Shown here: positions 1-7,792 of the stretch, in pieces
Layout of the letters: every line of letters starts with the position of its first letter
How positions within the stretch are numbered: the first letter of the stretch is position 1
Origin: Dictyocoela muelleri
Lineage: Eukaryota > Microsporidia
Direction: 5' to 3'
DNA: 14,283 bases
Assembly (NCBI GenBank): GCA_016256075.1
Contig: SDVU01000371.1
Coordinates: forward strand, 1 to 14,283
Notes under the pieces: generated by a model
What the model was told of the DNA's origin: nothing
What the model saw: the letters and a program-made list of their open reading frames with translations, nothing else
Database searches by the model: none
Translations under genes and position numbers: made by a program

Positions 1-150
1 CTGGAACAACTGTATATTAATACTATATTTCTATAGTTTTTGACCGCTTAATGTCATTCCCTCATTATTTATTAAAGTGACTTTAAAATAATTCGAACCA
101 TGATATTTAAATTTTACATTCAAGAGTGTTAACCACTGAGCTATCTGGGT
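1..150 (-). repeat. tRNA-headed SINE-like element, copy A (5' end; runs off the left edge)
   Basis: Read on the minus strand, this starts with a tRNA-like head. An A-box match, TAGCTCAGTGG, lies at 133-143 and a B-box match, GGTTCGAATTA, at 89-99, separated by 33 bases. The whole block aligns with 6160-6310 on the same strand with only scattered differences, so it is a dispersed repeat. It is not a tRNA gene: the acceptor arms do not pair, and similarity to the other copy continues well past the T-arm position. Only the first 150 bases or so of the roughly 470-base element are inside the window. Seen: the boxes and the repeat. Inferred: Pol III origin and SINE status. Confidence 0.6.
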
Positions 151-282
151 AAAAATAAAATTAAAGCAAAAAACAAGATTCAACCTAAATAAAGAGTTTT
201 ATAATTAACAACACCTAAAAACTAATACTTTTATTACCGAAAAGAGTTAAAAAGAAATTCGCATAGTTAAGTGCAACTAATT

Positions 283-1086
283 TTAGCAATTGTTATCAGT
301 TTCTTCTTTTACATTTATTTCTTTCGACCAATATTTAATCATCATGATTATTTCATAGCCAATCAATCCTAAGAAAATTCCAAATCCAAAGAATAAAATT
401 CTTTTCCAAAACGATAGTCCATTTAAGAAAGGATAAATCCACTGTTTATTTTTCTTTGCTGTGAAAGAAGCCCATAGGATATAATTAACACCAAAAATTA
501 TTAGAAGTATTCTATGAAAATTATGCTTTTTAATATGTTTTTCGTTGATTATTTCGATTATTAACAAGATAAATGGCATCAAATGAACAAAAAAGTCGTA
601 TAAAGGTTCGGAAAATAGAAATATGGTTAATTTAATCATATTATTTTCATTGAATATTTTTTCAATGATAAAGTTAGAAAACACCTCTGTAAACATTATG
701 TTATTAAAAAGATATTTTATATATCTGTTATCAATATTAAATTTTAATTTTTTGATATCATTCTCAATATAAATTTCACCTTTGAGTAATGTAGGATCTA
801 TCCAATGAAGAATCCAAAATAGAATAGTAATTATGAATTCAATTGCTGAGATTACAGGAAGAATGTGGATATAGAATATTTTTAAAAGATTTATTTTGGT
901 GATTTTTGCTAAATAGCCTATTGCTAATGTATAGATTGTTGCTTGAAGCCCGAGAATTGTTAAATATTCGTATTTCCCTCCAAAATTTTGGTTGTAATTA
1001 TCAACTATCTCTTTTTGGCGGCTAATATCAGAAGAGAAATATATCATTCCGAGAAATCCAACTGTTTTTAAGGCATTGATTATCAT
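283..1086 (-). CDS. FAR-17a/AIG1-like multi-pass membrane protein (putative lipid hydrolase)
   Basis: A 267-residue, very hydrophobic protein with about six predicted membrane segments, the layout and length of the FAR-17a/AIG1/ADTRP family. In animals AIG1 and ADTRP are membrane threonine hydrolases for fatty-acid esters of hydroxy fatty acids, using one Thr and one His. Here T43 lies in a YLTILGLQ stretch matching the family Thr motif (LTxxNLxLQ), and H168 lies in a VHLMPFILLIIE stretch matching the family His motif. A WILHWIDPTLL segment at 91-101 also fits the family. The ATG is supported by a CCC block at -5 to -7 (GGG on the plus strand at 1091-1093), a start signal known from microsporidia. 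The gene is intact and intronless and diverges from INO80. Hydrolase activity, location (probably ER or another endomembrane) and substrate are inferences. Family assignment rests on remembered motifs, not a search. Confidence 0.75.
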   Translation of the reverse strand: MIINALKTVGFLGMIYFSSDISRQKEIVDNYNQNFGGKYEYLTILGLQATIYTLAIGYLAKITKINLLKIFYIHILPVISAIEFIITILFWILHWIDPTLLKGEIYIENDIKKLKFNIDNRYIKYLFNNIMFTEVFSNFIIEKIFNENNMIKLTIFLFSEPLYDFFVHLMPFILLIIEIINEKHIKKHNFHRILLIIFGVNYILWASFTAKKNKQWIYPFLNGLSFWKRILFFGFGIFLGLIGYEIIMMIKYWSKEINVKEETDNNC

Positions 1087-1090
1087 TGAA

Positions 1091-1093
1091 GGG
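1091..1093 (-). promoter_or_regulatory. CCC start-proximal signal of the FAR-17a/AIG1-like gene
   Basis: On the minus strand the bases before the ATG read ACCCTTCAATG, with CCC at -5 to -7. CCC-like or GGG-like blocks just upstream of the start codon are a known microsporidian transcription signal. GC triplets are scarce in this AT-rich spacer, and the INO80 gene has the same block at nearly the same place. Confidence 0.5.
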
Positions 1094-1116
1094 TAAATTG
1101 GTTTTAATTATTTTAA

Positions 1117-1203
1117 AATATAAATATTTTGGAATTTATAGTTATTTTGAAGTTCATAAGTATTTTGAAGTTATAATTATTTTATAGTTTATAATTATTT
1201 TTA
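1117..1203. repeat. AT-rich imperfect tandem repeat in the divergent intergenic region
   Basis: Recurring variants of TATTTTGAAGTT and ATAATTATTTTATAG follow one another with a spacing of about 17-20 bases. The block lies upstream of the FAR-17a/AIG1-like gene, immediately left of the SINE-like copy at 1214. It may be simple-sequence decay or an ordinary microsatellite-like spacer; no function is visible. Confidence 0.4.
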
Positions 1204-1213
1204 GGTTTATTTT

Positions 1214-1491
1214 ATACAATGAAGCAGAAAAGACTCTCCTAGGCGTGGTGATGAGTGCATCAAGGCATCCTCAAAACAGTAGTGAAACTTTAAAATTAAT
1301 GAAAAAACAGTTAATTACTGTATCCTGCTGAGTCATTGATAAAATGAAAATCGTATACAGCTGAGTTTTTGAGTAGCTTAGGAGTGAAGTATTACTAAAA
1401 AGCAGGAAAGGAAGGTTAAAAAACCCTGTTGAAGATAATCCTCTGTAATGATAATTTTAGATATTGATAGCATGTAATATAAAATTAAAAA
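1214..1491 (+). repeat. SINE-like element, copy C (5'-truncated, lacks the tRNA head)
   Basis: Begins with ACAATGAAGCAGAA, then ACTCTCCTAGGCGTGG and, near 1320, TATCCTGCTGAGTCATTGAT; each block recurs in the same order in the minus-strand copy at 5840-6130. It ends at AGCATGTAATATAAAATT, matching the 3' end of that copy, and runs into A/T-rich sequence. The tRNA-like head with A and B boxes is absent, the usual result of incomplete reverse transcription in a LINE-mobilised element. It lies between two divergent genes, about 215 bases upstream of the INO80 start. Confidence 0.6.
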
Positions 1492-1697
1492 TTAAATTTT
1501 ATTAAAAAAAATTCAACCGATCCCCTAATTTTTATATCATTATAAATGCAGTTTAAAAATTTCTATTAGTACTTTTTAGATTATATTAATTCTAAATATA
1601 TTTTTTAAAAAAATAAATTCTCTGAAAAGAAAATTAATTACTTGGCAAAGAGCAATTATTAAAATGGTTTGTTTCATTAAAACAATTTAAAACAAAA

Positions 1698-1701
1698 CCC
1701 C
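1698..1701 (+). promoter_or_regulatory. CCCC start-proximal signal of INO80
   Basis: ACCCCTCATCATGG places a CCCC block at -6 to -9 from the ATG at 1707. It matches the microsporidian CCC signal and the equivalent block of the neighbouring minus-strand gene. Together the two sites support both chosen start codons. About 200 bases of very AT-rich DNA precede it (1492-1697), with no other recognisable site. Confidence 0.5.
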
Positions 1702-1706
1702 TCATC

Positions 1707-4700
1707 ATGGATTCAAGCACCGAACAATTCATTACAAAAATGCTGAAAACAATTGGATTAGACGAAAACATTTTGAATTATAGAACAAAGAAAAAAGATA
1801 TTGAAGCAGTAAAGGCCGGTATTGCTGTAGATTTCAATGCACCGATTGATAAATTAGAAATATTATTAAATCCGCATGAACAAGATTTAAATTATAATAA
1901 TGATAGGTTTAATACAGCTTGCATAAAAACTGAAACTATAAATAAAAATAAATCTTGCATAAACAAATATAACCTTGAAGAATCAAATGAAAATCCCCAG
2001 AGTTCAGTAGAATTTAATGACAGTTTTAATGATAATAAAAACAATCAATTAATGGGAAGATTAACAACAGAAGATTTAAAGTTTTTATATTTCTTAGAAT
2101 CTGATATCAAAAAATTTAAAGATGATACCAATGCTGATCACGATATAAATGTAATTAATGAAAAGAGAAAAGAAATTTGGAAACAAATCTCAAAAATTCA
2201 CGTTCCTAAGGCTTACAAAATGATTATTGAAAAATACCATACCATAAGGATGAATAAAAAGAAAATTGCCGCAATCTGTTGTCGCGAGTACAGACGAGCA
2301 ATTTCAAAAACTGCAAAAACCAATCCAATTTTGAAAGGAAAACGAATTACAAAAGAATTAATTTCATACTTTAAAAATTCGCAACGGCAATTGAAAAATG
2401 AAAGGAAAAAGTCTGAAAAAAGTGAAATTGAAAAGAAAAAGAAAGAAATTGAAGATAAAGAGGCAAAAAGACAAGCTAGAAAACTTAATTACCTTCTTAA
2501 CCAGACTGAATTATTTACACATTTCATATTAAATAAACATGAAATGAAAAATATTAATAATGATATTAAGTTTGATATTGAAAATGAAAATTTGGACGAA
2601 ATGGCAGCAAAGTCACGAGCAATGAGGGCAGTTCAGGATGAATTAAAAAGAAAAAGTGAATTTGAAAATAATAAAAATGAAGATCTTAAAGTTGATAATC
2701 ATTTTGATAATGATCTTAAAGAATCATCCTCAAATACAAATGAAGATAATAAATCATTCTTGAAGATTGAAAAACCGTCTATTTTGAATTGCAAATTAAA
2801 AGAATATCAAATTAAAGGCCTCTCATGGCTCATAAATTTATATAATCAGGGAATAAATGGTATACTCGCAGATGATATGGGATTGGGTAAGACGGTTCAA
2901 GCAATTTCATTTCTTTCTTATCTCGCAGAAGAAGAAAATATTTGGGGTCCTTTTCTTGTTGTTACACCGGCGTCAACCCTCCACAATTGGTGCCAAGAAT
3001 TTGAAAAATTTCTACCTTCCTTTAAAGTTCTGTCATATTGGGGAACTATCAATGAAAGAAAGAAAATGAGAAAAAATTGGAAATTGAATACAATTAGTTC
3101 AAAAAACAGTGAGACGCATGTCGTTGTAACGAGTTACCAAATTGCAGTTGTCGATGAAAAAGTATTTCAAAAGGTAAAATGGCAATACATGATTCTAGAT
3201 GAAGCACAGGCAATCAAGAGTAGTCAAAGTCAACGATGGAAAACTCTTCTTTCATTTAAATGTCGCAATAGACTTCTTCTGACTGGAACACCAATCCAAA
3301 ATAACATGCAAGAATTGTGGGCATTATTACATTTCATAATGCCAACACTATTTGATTCTCATGATGAATTTAACGAGTGGTTCTCTAAAGATATCGAAAA
3401 TTCAGCAATTACTAAAAAACGTGTTGATGAACGACAATTACAAAAATTGCATTTAATTTTAAAACCATTCATGCTGAGAAGAGAAAAAAGTGATGTGAAA
3501 AATGAACTTGGTCTTAAAACTGAAAAAATTATTTATTGTGAATTATCGCATAGACAGAAAAAGCTTTACAAAGCTATAAGAGAAAAAACACCGATAGACG
3601 AAATTTTTGAAAATAAAAATATAACTGAAATTGAAGAGAATGAAGGATTAATGAACTTATGTATGCAATTTAGAAAAGTTTGTAACCATCCCGATCTTTT
3701 TGAAAAACTCGAAGTTGAATCTGCATTTTCAATAGCACCTAGAAATTTTATTATTAGAAATCGAATTTTTATTCAAAATTTATTAACCAAAAATAAAATA
3801 AAAAAATATATTTTCAAATCAATTAAGAACGAAGATCAAGATATAAAACTTTGTAAATCAATTGAATATAATTTTAATAATCAAAATGATTTTAATAATC
3901 AAGAAAAAATTAATAATCAAGATAAAATTAATAATCAAGATGATTTTAATATAAATAAATTATCCTCAAAACCTATTTTCGTTAGAAATCAAATTAAGAA
4001 CTTTAAATCATTTATCAATGCATTAAATATGAACGATATTGAAAATAATTATCATTTTAAAAAAAGAAAAAATGTAAAAAATTTAAATATAAAGCGATTA
4101 AAAAATGAAATTGATGATAATGAATTGGACAAAGATAATAAATTAAATAATGATAATGAATTAAAAAATGAAAAATATAACAATGATAAATATAATAATG
4201 ATAATGAATTAAATAATGATAAATATAATCATAAAAATAGCCATACTTTAAAACATAACGTAATAAACTTTGACAATACCACCATTTTTAATGATCATAA
4301 AATGAATTTCATCAAAAGACTTTTAAAACGACAATCCTTTAAAACTTGTAAGATTCCTAAATTTAATCGTCAAAACATAAATATCAATCCTTATTTAATT
4401 GACAATAAAATAATTTCTCTCAACAAAGTTCAATTATGCACAATACCACCTCTTGACAGATTTATAACTGATAGTGGAAAATTAGCAACTTTAGATTTAA
4501 TGCTTCCTGAACTTCAAAGAAAAGGAAGACGAATTTTGATGTATTTTCAGATGACAAAAATGATTGATTTAATTGAGGAATATCTTGTTAAGAAGGGATA
4601 CACATACTTGCGATTAGATGGCAGTTCACGAATATCAGCACGACGAGACATGGTTAATGATTGGCAGAATAACAACAAATTTATATTTCTTCTCAGCACT

Positions 4701-4955
4701 AGAGCTGGTGGTCTCGGTATTAATTTAACTGCAGCAGATACGGTTATTTTTTATGACAGTGACTGGAATCCAACAGTTGATCAACAAGCAATGGATAGAG
4801 CTCATAGACTCGGTCAAACTAAAGATGTAATGGTTTATCGATTGGTAACAAAAAATACGATTGAAGAAAAGATTATGGAAATGGCAGAAAGAAAAGGAGA
4901 AATGCAGAAAATGATTATTGAGTGTGGTGAGTTTACAGGAAAACATATTCAATGA
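1707..4955 (+). CDS. INO80: INO80-type SWI2/SNF2 chromatin-remodelling ATPase
   Basis: Catalytic subunit of the INO80 complex, which slides nucleosomes and exchanges H2A.Z in the nucleus. The 1082-residue product has a DBINO/HSA-like region at about 140-280, ending in LNYLLNQTELFTHF. The N-terminal ATPase lobe (about 362-650) has Walker A with K395, DEAQ at 498-501 and TGTP at 526-529. The C-terminal lobe begins near 914 and carries STRAGGLGINLTAADTV from 997 and QAMDRAHRLGQT with R1034. A 235-residue insert between the lobes (about 670-905) is diagnostic of INO80, whose insert holds the Rvb1/Rvb2 ring in other species; this one is Asn/Lys/Asp-rich. The residue pair before Walker A is Asp-Asp (389-390) rather than the usual Asp-Glu. 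The frame is uninterrupted, without introns, and the CCCC block supports the start. It is shorter than yeast Ino80 (about 1490) because the N-terminus is reduced. Family assignment is firm. Confidence 0.93.
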   Translation: MDSSTEQFITKMLKTIGLDENILNYRTKKKDIEAVKAGIAVDFNAPIDKLEILLNPHEQDLNYNNDRFNTACIKTETINKNKSCINKYNLEESNENPQSSVEFNDSFNDNKNNQLMGRLTTEDLKFLYFLESDIKKFKDDTNADHDINVINEKRKEIWKQISKIHVPKAYKMIIEKYHTIRMNKKKIAAICCREYRRAISKTAKTNPILKGKRITKELISYFKNSQRQLKNERKKSEKSEIEKKKKEIEDKEAKRQARKLNYLLNQTELFTHFILNKHEMKNINNDIKFDIENENLDEMAAKSRAMRAVQDELKRKSEFENNKNEDLKVDNHFDNDLKESSSNTNEDNKSFLKIEKPSILNCKLKEYQIKGLSWLINLYNQGINGILADDMGLGKTVQAISFLSYLAEEENIWGPFLVVTPASTLHNWCQEFEKFLPSFKVLSYWGTINERKKMRKNWKLNTISSKNSETHVVVTSYQIAVVDEKVFQKVKWQYMILDEAQAIKSSQSQRWKTLLSFKCRNRLLLTGTPIQNNMQELWALLHFIMPTLFDSHDEFNEWFSKDIENSAITKKRVDERQLQKLHLILKPFMLRREKSDVKNELGLKTEKIIYCELSHRQKKLYKAIREKTPIDEIFENKNITEIEENEGLMNLCMQFRKVCNHPDLFEKLEVESAFSIAPRNFIIRNRIFIQNLLTKNKIKKYIFKSIKNEDQDIKLCKSIEYNFNNQNDFNNQEKINNQDKINNQDDFNINKLSSKPIFVRNQIKNFKSFINALNMNDIENNYHFKKRKNVKNLNIKRLKNEIDDNELDKDNKLNNDNELKNEKYNNDKYNNDNELNNDKYNHKNSHTLKHNVINFDNTTIFNDHKMNFIKRLLKRQSFKTCKIPKFNRQNININPYLIDNKIISLNKVQLCTIPPLDRFITDSGKLATLDLMLPELQRKGRRILMYFQMTKMIDLIEEYLVKKGYTYLRLDGSSRISARRDMVNDWQNNNKFIFLLSTRAGGLGINLTAADTVIFYDSDWNPTVDQQAMDRAHRLGQTKDVMVYRLVTKNTIEEKIMEMAERKGEMQKMIIECGEFTGKHIQ
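3876..3948 (+). repeat. INO80: In-frame minisatellite encoding Asn/Gln-rich repeats inside the INO80 insert
   Basis: Variants of AATAATCAAGATAAAATT repeat with an 18-base period, giving a peptide periodicity of about six residues (NNQDKI-type units) around residues 723-748. The period is a multiple of three, so copy-number change keeps the frame. It lies in the insert between the ATPase lobes, not in the ATPase core. Confidence 0.7.
4115..4230 (+). repeat. INO80: In-frame AT-rich minisatellite (Asn/Asp/Lys/Glu) inside the INO80 insert
   Basis: Short units such as AATAATGATAATGAATTA and AATGATAAATAT alternate, coding for NNDNEL and NNDKY blocks at about residues 803-841. Composition is almost wholly A/T with single G bases. 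This second tract lies closer to the C-terminal lobe than the first; both look like translated low-complexity DNA tolerated in the insert. Confidence 0.65.
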
Positions 4956-5298
4956 ATTTTAAATATTTTGTTGTGATTTTAAAGAATGATAAATTAATGG
5001 CCTGTTAATATTTTAATCATCTGTATATTTTGTGATTTGAGCCAATGATTAAAATTCATGATAATTTTTTTAAAAAAATTAAAGCCTTTTCGCAATCATA
5101 GTTTAAATAATTATTACGATTTTTTATTAATAATTAAATTTTATTAAGAATAGATGAAATTTAATAACATTTAAACGCATTATTAAGATTGTTCTTTAAA
5201 ATCAACTTTGAAGATATAAATAAATTTAAAAAAAATAATTTAACCTTTTTAGAGGCATTATAAATTTTGATAAAAAAAAATAACTTTAAAAAGACTGA
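4956..5298. other. AT-rich spacer downstream of INO80, no feature seen
   Basis: Very A/T-rich sequence with stops in all frames at short intervals, no tRNA-like boxes and no clear repeat. It presumably holds the INO80 3' UTR and polyadenylation site, but no site stands out against the A/T background. Confidence 0.5.
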
Positions 5299-5353
5299 CC
5301 GAAAAAATGCCGTCTGCGTTTTTTAAGTAAATTTTCGGCGATTTTGCCGAAAA
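5299..5353. repeat. GC-core hairpin pair (possible end of a decayed DNA transposon or MITE)
   Basis: CCGAAAAAATGCC at 5299 is followed by an imperfect inverted partner ending in GCGTTTTTT. A perfect 8-bp hairpin then follows: TTTTCGGC (5332-5339), a six-base loop, and GCCGAAAA (5346-5353). A further GACCGAAAAAACG copy lies near 5402. A related hairpin occurs at 10438-10462. In this AT-rich background, G/C-centred hairpins flanked by A and T runs suggest the end of a mobile element, but no target duplication or partner end was found. Confidence 0.35.
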
Positions 5354-5455
5354 AAACGCTGAAAATTAAAATTCTTAAAATGAAAAAAAAACCAATAGTA
5401 GAGACCGAAAAAACGTAGGTGGTCTTTCAGATTGAAGTTTTTGTAATTTTGCTTA

Positions 5456-5839
5456 AAACATCACGACTTAATTAACTTTAATGAATTATACTATGTTAAT
5501 AAATTTAATTGATAAAATACTAACAAATAAAATAAAATAAAAACAGATATAAAAATAATTTTACATAAAGATAAAAAATCGGTAATATAAAGAATAATAA
5601 TATTAGTAAAATTATCATTAAATTGAATTTATTTAATAACATAATTATTTACTTAATATGTATTTTACTTTATTTTATGTTTTATCTATGATGATTTTAA
5701 ATTCCGAATTATTTTTTTATTTCATTACTTTTTTTTTCAAGCCATCAATAAATTTAGTATGATGAATTTTTATCGAAATTGTGAATATATTCTGTATGTT
5801 GAATGCTTCTTTGTATTTTTTTACATTTAATAATTTCGA
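5456..5839. other. AT-rich spacer, no feature seen
   Basis: Low-complexity A/T sequence with short runs of AATAAAAT. I see no coding frame, hairpin or repeat that I can support until the 3' end of the SINE-like element at about 5840. Confidence 0.4.
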
Positions 5840-6310
5840 TTATTCAATTATATATTACATGCTGACAACATCCATAGCACTCAACCCAGAGATCTGTCGC
5901 CTACCTTGGATCTGCGACCTTTGGTTCTTGGTGTTCCGATAATAAGCCACTTTCTAAGCTATCCAGAAGCCCAGCTGTATACGCGGTTTTCGTTTTTATC
6001 AATGACTCAGCAGGATACACGTAATTAGTAGCTTTTCATGAATTTTTATTTTTCAATACTTTTTGCCGAGATGCGTTGCCATACTCATCCCCACACCTAA
6101 GAGAGTCCCTTCTGCTTCATTGTCATATTTTACCAAGTCTTAATCAGCTATACCACACTGGAACAACTGTATATTACTACTATAATTATATAGTTATGAC
6201 CGCTTAATACCATTCCCTCATTATTTATTAAAGAGTGATTTTAGAATAATTCGAACCATGATACTTAAATGTTAATTTCAAGAGTGTTAACCACTGAGCT
6301 ATTTGGCCGT
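5840..6310 (-). repeat. tRNA-headed SINE-like element, copy B (nearly full length)
   Basis: Read on the minus strand: a tRNA-like head with A box TAGCTCAGTGG (6291-6301) and B box GGTTCGAATTA (6247-6257), a joint, then a body with ATGAAGCAGAAGGGACTC, CCTGCTGAGTCATTGAT and CGCGTATACAGCTGGG, ending near GTCAGCATGTAATATATAA. The body matches 1214-1491 (plus) and 9397-9810 (minus), and the head matches 1-150. It is noticeably more G/C-rich than its surroundings. Length is about 470 bases with no coding frame. The structure fits a tRNA-derived SINE moved by a LINE; the partner LINE is not in the window. A head fused to a larger Pol III ncRNA is an alternative. Confidence 0.65.
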
Positions 6311-6312
6311 TC

Positions 6313-6709
6313 ATAAATGATTATAAATTAAGATAATTAATGAAATATTAAATATTATATAAATTAAATAAGGAACAAAAAATTAACATCAATCAATTAG
6401 TAAAAGTATGATGTAGGTATCAAAAAAAAATCTCAAATCAAAAAATTATAAAAAAAACATTAAATTTTTATTTGAGTCATCAATATATTTATTATTTATA
6501 GTTATAAGCGTTTTTCAATAATGTTATCTCGATTACACAGATGATTTTTTCAATATTATCGTGCCTCGACATGATGTCAAAAAGGAAGAGTGGAAAAATG
6601 ATCAAATTGATCAAAATTTTGGAGGCAAAAGTGACAACAAATTGAAAGATGACAACTAGCAAAGAATTGATGAAAAGGGTATAAATATAATCAATAAACA
6701 TAACCCCTA
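6313..6709. other. AT-rich stretch with a short unplaced open frame
   Basis: Nothing is confidently identified. On the plus strand about 6540-6655 is open and of unusual composition for this region (polar, charged residues, e.g. PRHDVKKEEW), ending in a stop before the candidate short LTR at 6710. It could be the tail of an old element's coding region, but no domain is recognisable. Confidence 0.2.
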
Positions 6710-6832
6710 TGTTGCCGCATCATCTCAGTCTGGGAATCCAACGAACACCATTCAATAAACGGCAGTTTCAAAACTCGCTTTACAATTACTTGCTATTCTC
6801 ATGCGCATTCCGCATGAGCCCGGCAATATAAT
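6710..6832 (+). mobile_element. Candidate short solo LTR or LTR fragment (weak)
   Basis: A locally G/C-richer block begins TGTTGCCG and ends CGGCAATA, an imperfect terminal inverted repeat of the kind bounding LTRs, and contains an AATAAA about 50 bases in. It is about 123 bases long, short for an LTR, and no target duplication or second copy is visible. If real it is an old fossil; family unassigned. Confidence 0.2.
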
Positions 6833-7230
6833 TTATAAGGGGACCCTATTTATACACGGACTATTAAAAAAACGTGATATTTTACAAATTTTGATATTTT
6901 TTTAATACAACATCTGAAAATAACTTGACAAAACGAATTCTTATATAAAATTAAACATATATGTATTTTTTATTTTTACTTCAGTTTTATTAGGGTACTT
7001 TAGTTACACTTAACCTCAATTTATACAACAAAAATATCATAAGATGAAGTATAGATGAGTGAAAAATTTAAATTAATAGCGCTTTACTCTAGAATTGTCT
7101 ACCCTAACACTAAGCCCAAATAATTATATTATTTTAAAAGAAAGATGTTTACCAATTAGGCACTTTAAAGACACCAGTAATTTTTAGAAAAGAAGAAACT
7201 AAAAAAATGATATTGTCGTAACCAACGACA
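6833..7230. other. AT-rich spacer, no feature seen
   Basis: Low-complexity sequence with no coding frame, no repeat shared with the rest of the window and no convincing RNA element. A weak A-box-like match near 7155 was considered and rejected. Confidence 0.4.
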
Positions 7231-7534
7231 TGTGATCACACGTCAACAGGGGCTAGAGCGTTCCATTCTTTATTGATTTGATGAAAGTTATGATTTGATG
7301 ATAGTCATGATTTGATGAAAGTTATGATCTGATATTTTTTCGGGTTTAGACGGTTCTGGGACGCTCTTGGAGGTAAGTTTAAAACTATAAAAATAGTGAC
7401 GATTTTGAGAGAATGTTACCATCCAAGAGAGATGATGCCTTCGGTTTCCCGAAGAGATTCAATAAAGGGATTCAAGTTATGTCTATCTACAATCAACTTT
7501 AAATTTACGGAACGGTCCAATCCGGGCACGTCAA
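7231..7534 (+). mobile_element. Candidate solo LTR (Ty3-like retrotransposon fossil)
   Basis: About 300 bases, more G/C-rich than its surroundings, with parts in LTR order: a TGTGATCACACGTCAACA start, a 17-base tandem repeat in the U3 position (7273-7333), a TATAAAAAT at about 7386, an AATAAA near 7470 and an end at GGGCACGTCAA. CACGTCAA occurs near both ends. No internal coding region or second LTR is present, so at most it is a solo LTR fossil. Family is a guess from the ends; the right edge touches the foldback at 7534. Confidence 0.35.
7273..7333 (+). repeat. 17-base tandem repeat, about 3.6 copies
   Basis: ATGATTTGATGAAAGTT repeats at 7273 (first base changed), 7290, 7307 and 7324 (partial), with one to three differences between units. 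It lies inside the candidate LTR upstream of a TATA-like sequence, where enhancer-like repeats are common. Confidence 0.75.
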
Positions 7535-7698
7535 TATGATAAATTTCATGTTGATTAAAATATCGAATTACATTTTAAAATTGACCAATAATTATATTTT
7601 TTACTAAATTTGGTAAAGCCAAATTTAGTAAAAAATATAATTATTGGTCAATTTTAAAATGTAATTCGATATTTAGATCCACATGAAATTTATCATAT
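7534..7698. repeat. Foldback (hairpin) element with 56-bp perfect arms
   Basis: The inner arms 7558-7613 and 7619-7674 are exact reverse complements over 56 bases around a 5-base loop (TAAAG). After a six-base mismatch on each side, outer arms of 18 bases (7534-7551 and 7681-7698, ATATGATAAATTTCATGT) also match exactly. The whole 165-base block would fold into one stem. It could be a young foldback MITE, a hairpin RNA source or an inverted duplication. No transposase or clear target duplication was found. Confidence 0.85.
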
Positions 7699-7792
7699 CA
7701 TTTTTTTAGCTTCTTATTACCTAAAAATTACTGACGCCCTTAAAAATTGATTTTATGATTTTTTTCCTTAAGAATAAAAGTAACTTGTGACC

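Noticed and set aside
1-150. Possible true tRNA gene on the minus strand (A and B boxes present)
   Set aside because: Acceptor and anticodon arms do not pair, no CCA-side complement to the 5' end, and the segment recurs as part of a longer dispersed repeat at 5840-6310.
2857-3069. 70-residue open frame on the plus strand within INO80
   Set aside because: Out-of-frame shadow of the conserved ATPase lobe.
4725-4952. 75-residue open frame on the minus strand opposite the INO80 C-terminus
   Set aside because: Antisense shadow of the strongly conserved helicase motifs V and VI.
5965-6030. Hammerhead-ribozyme resemblance on the minus strand (CTGCTGAGTC followed by CGAAAAC)
   Set aside because: A core base of CUGAUGA is changed in both copies that show the block (this one and 1322-1352), stem II is not formed, and the most diverged copy at 9397-9810 does not keep the motif.
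6492-6701. 69-residue hydrophobic open frame on the minus strand
   Set aside because: A/T-driven hydrophobic composition, no CCC start signal, no recognisable domain; likely chance.
7135-7180. tRNA-like A box on the minus strand (TGCCTAATTGGT)
   Set aside because: No acceptable B box at the right distance and no similarity to the SINE-like heads.
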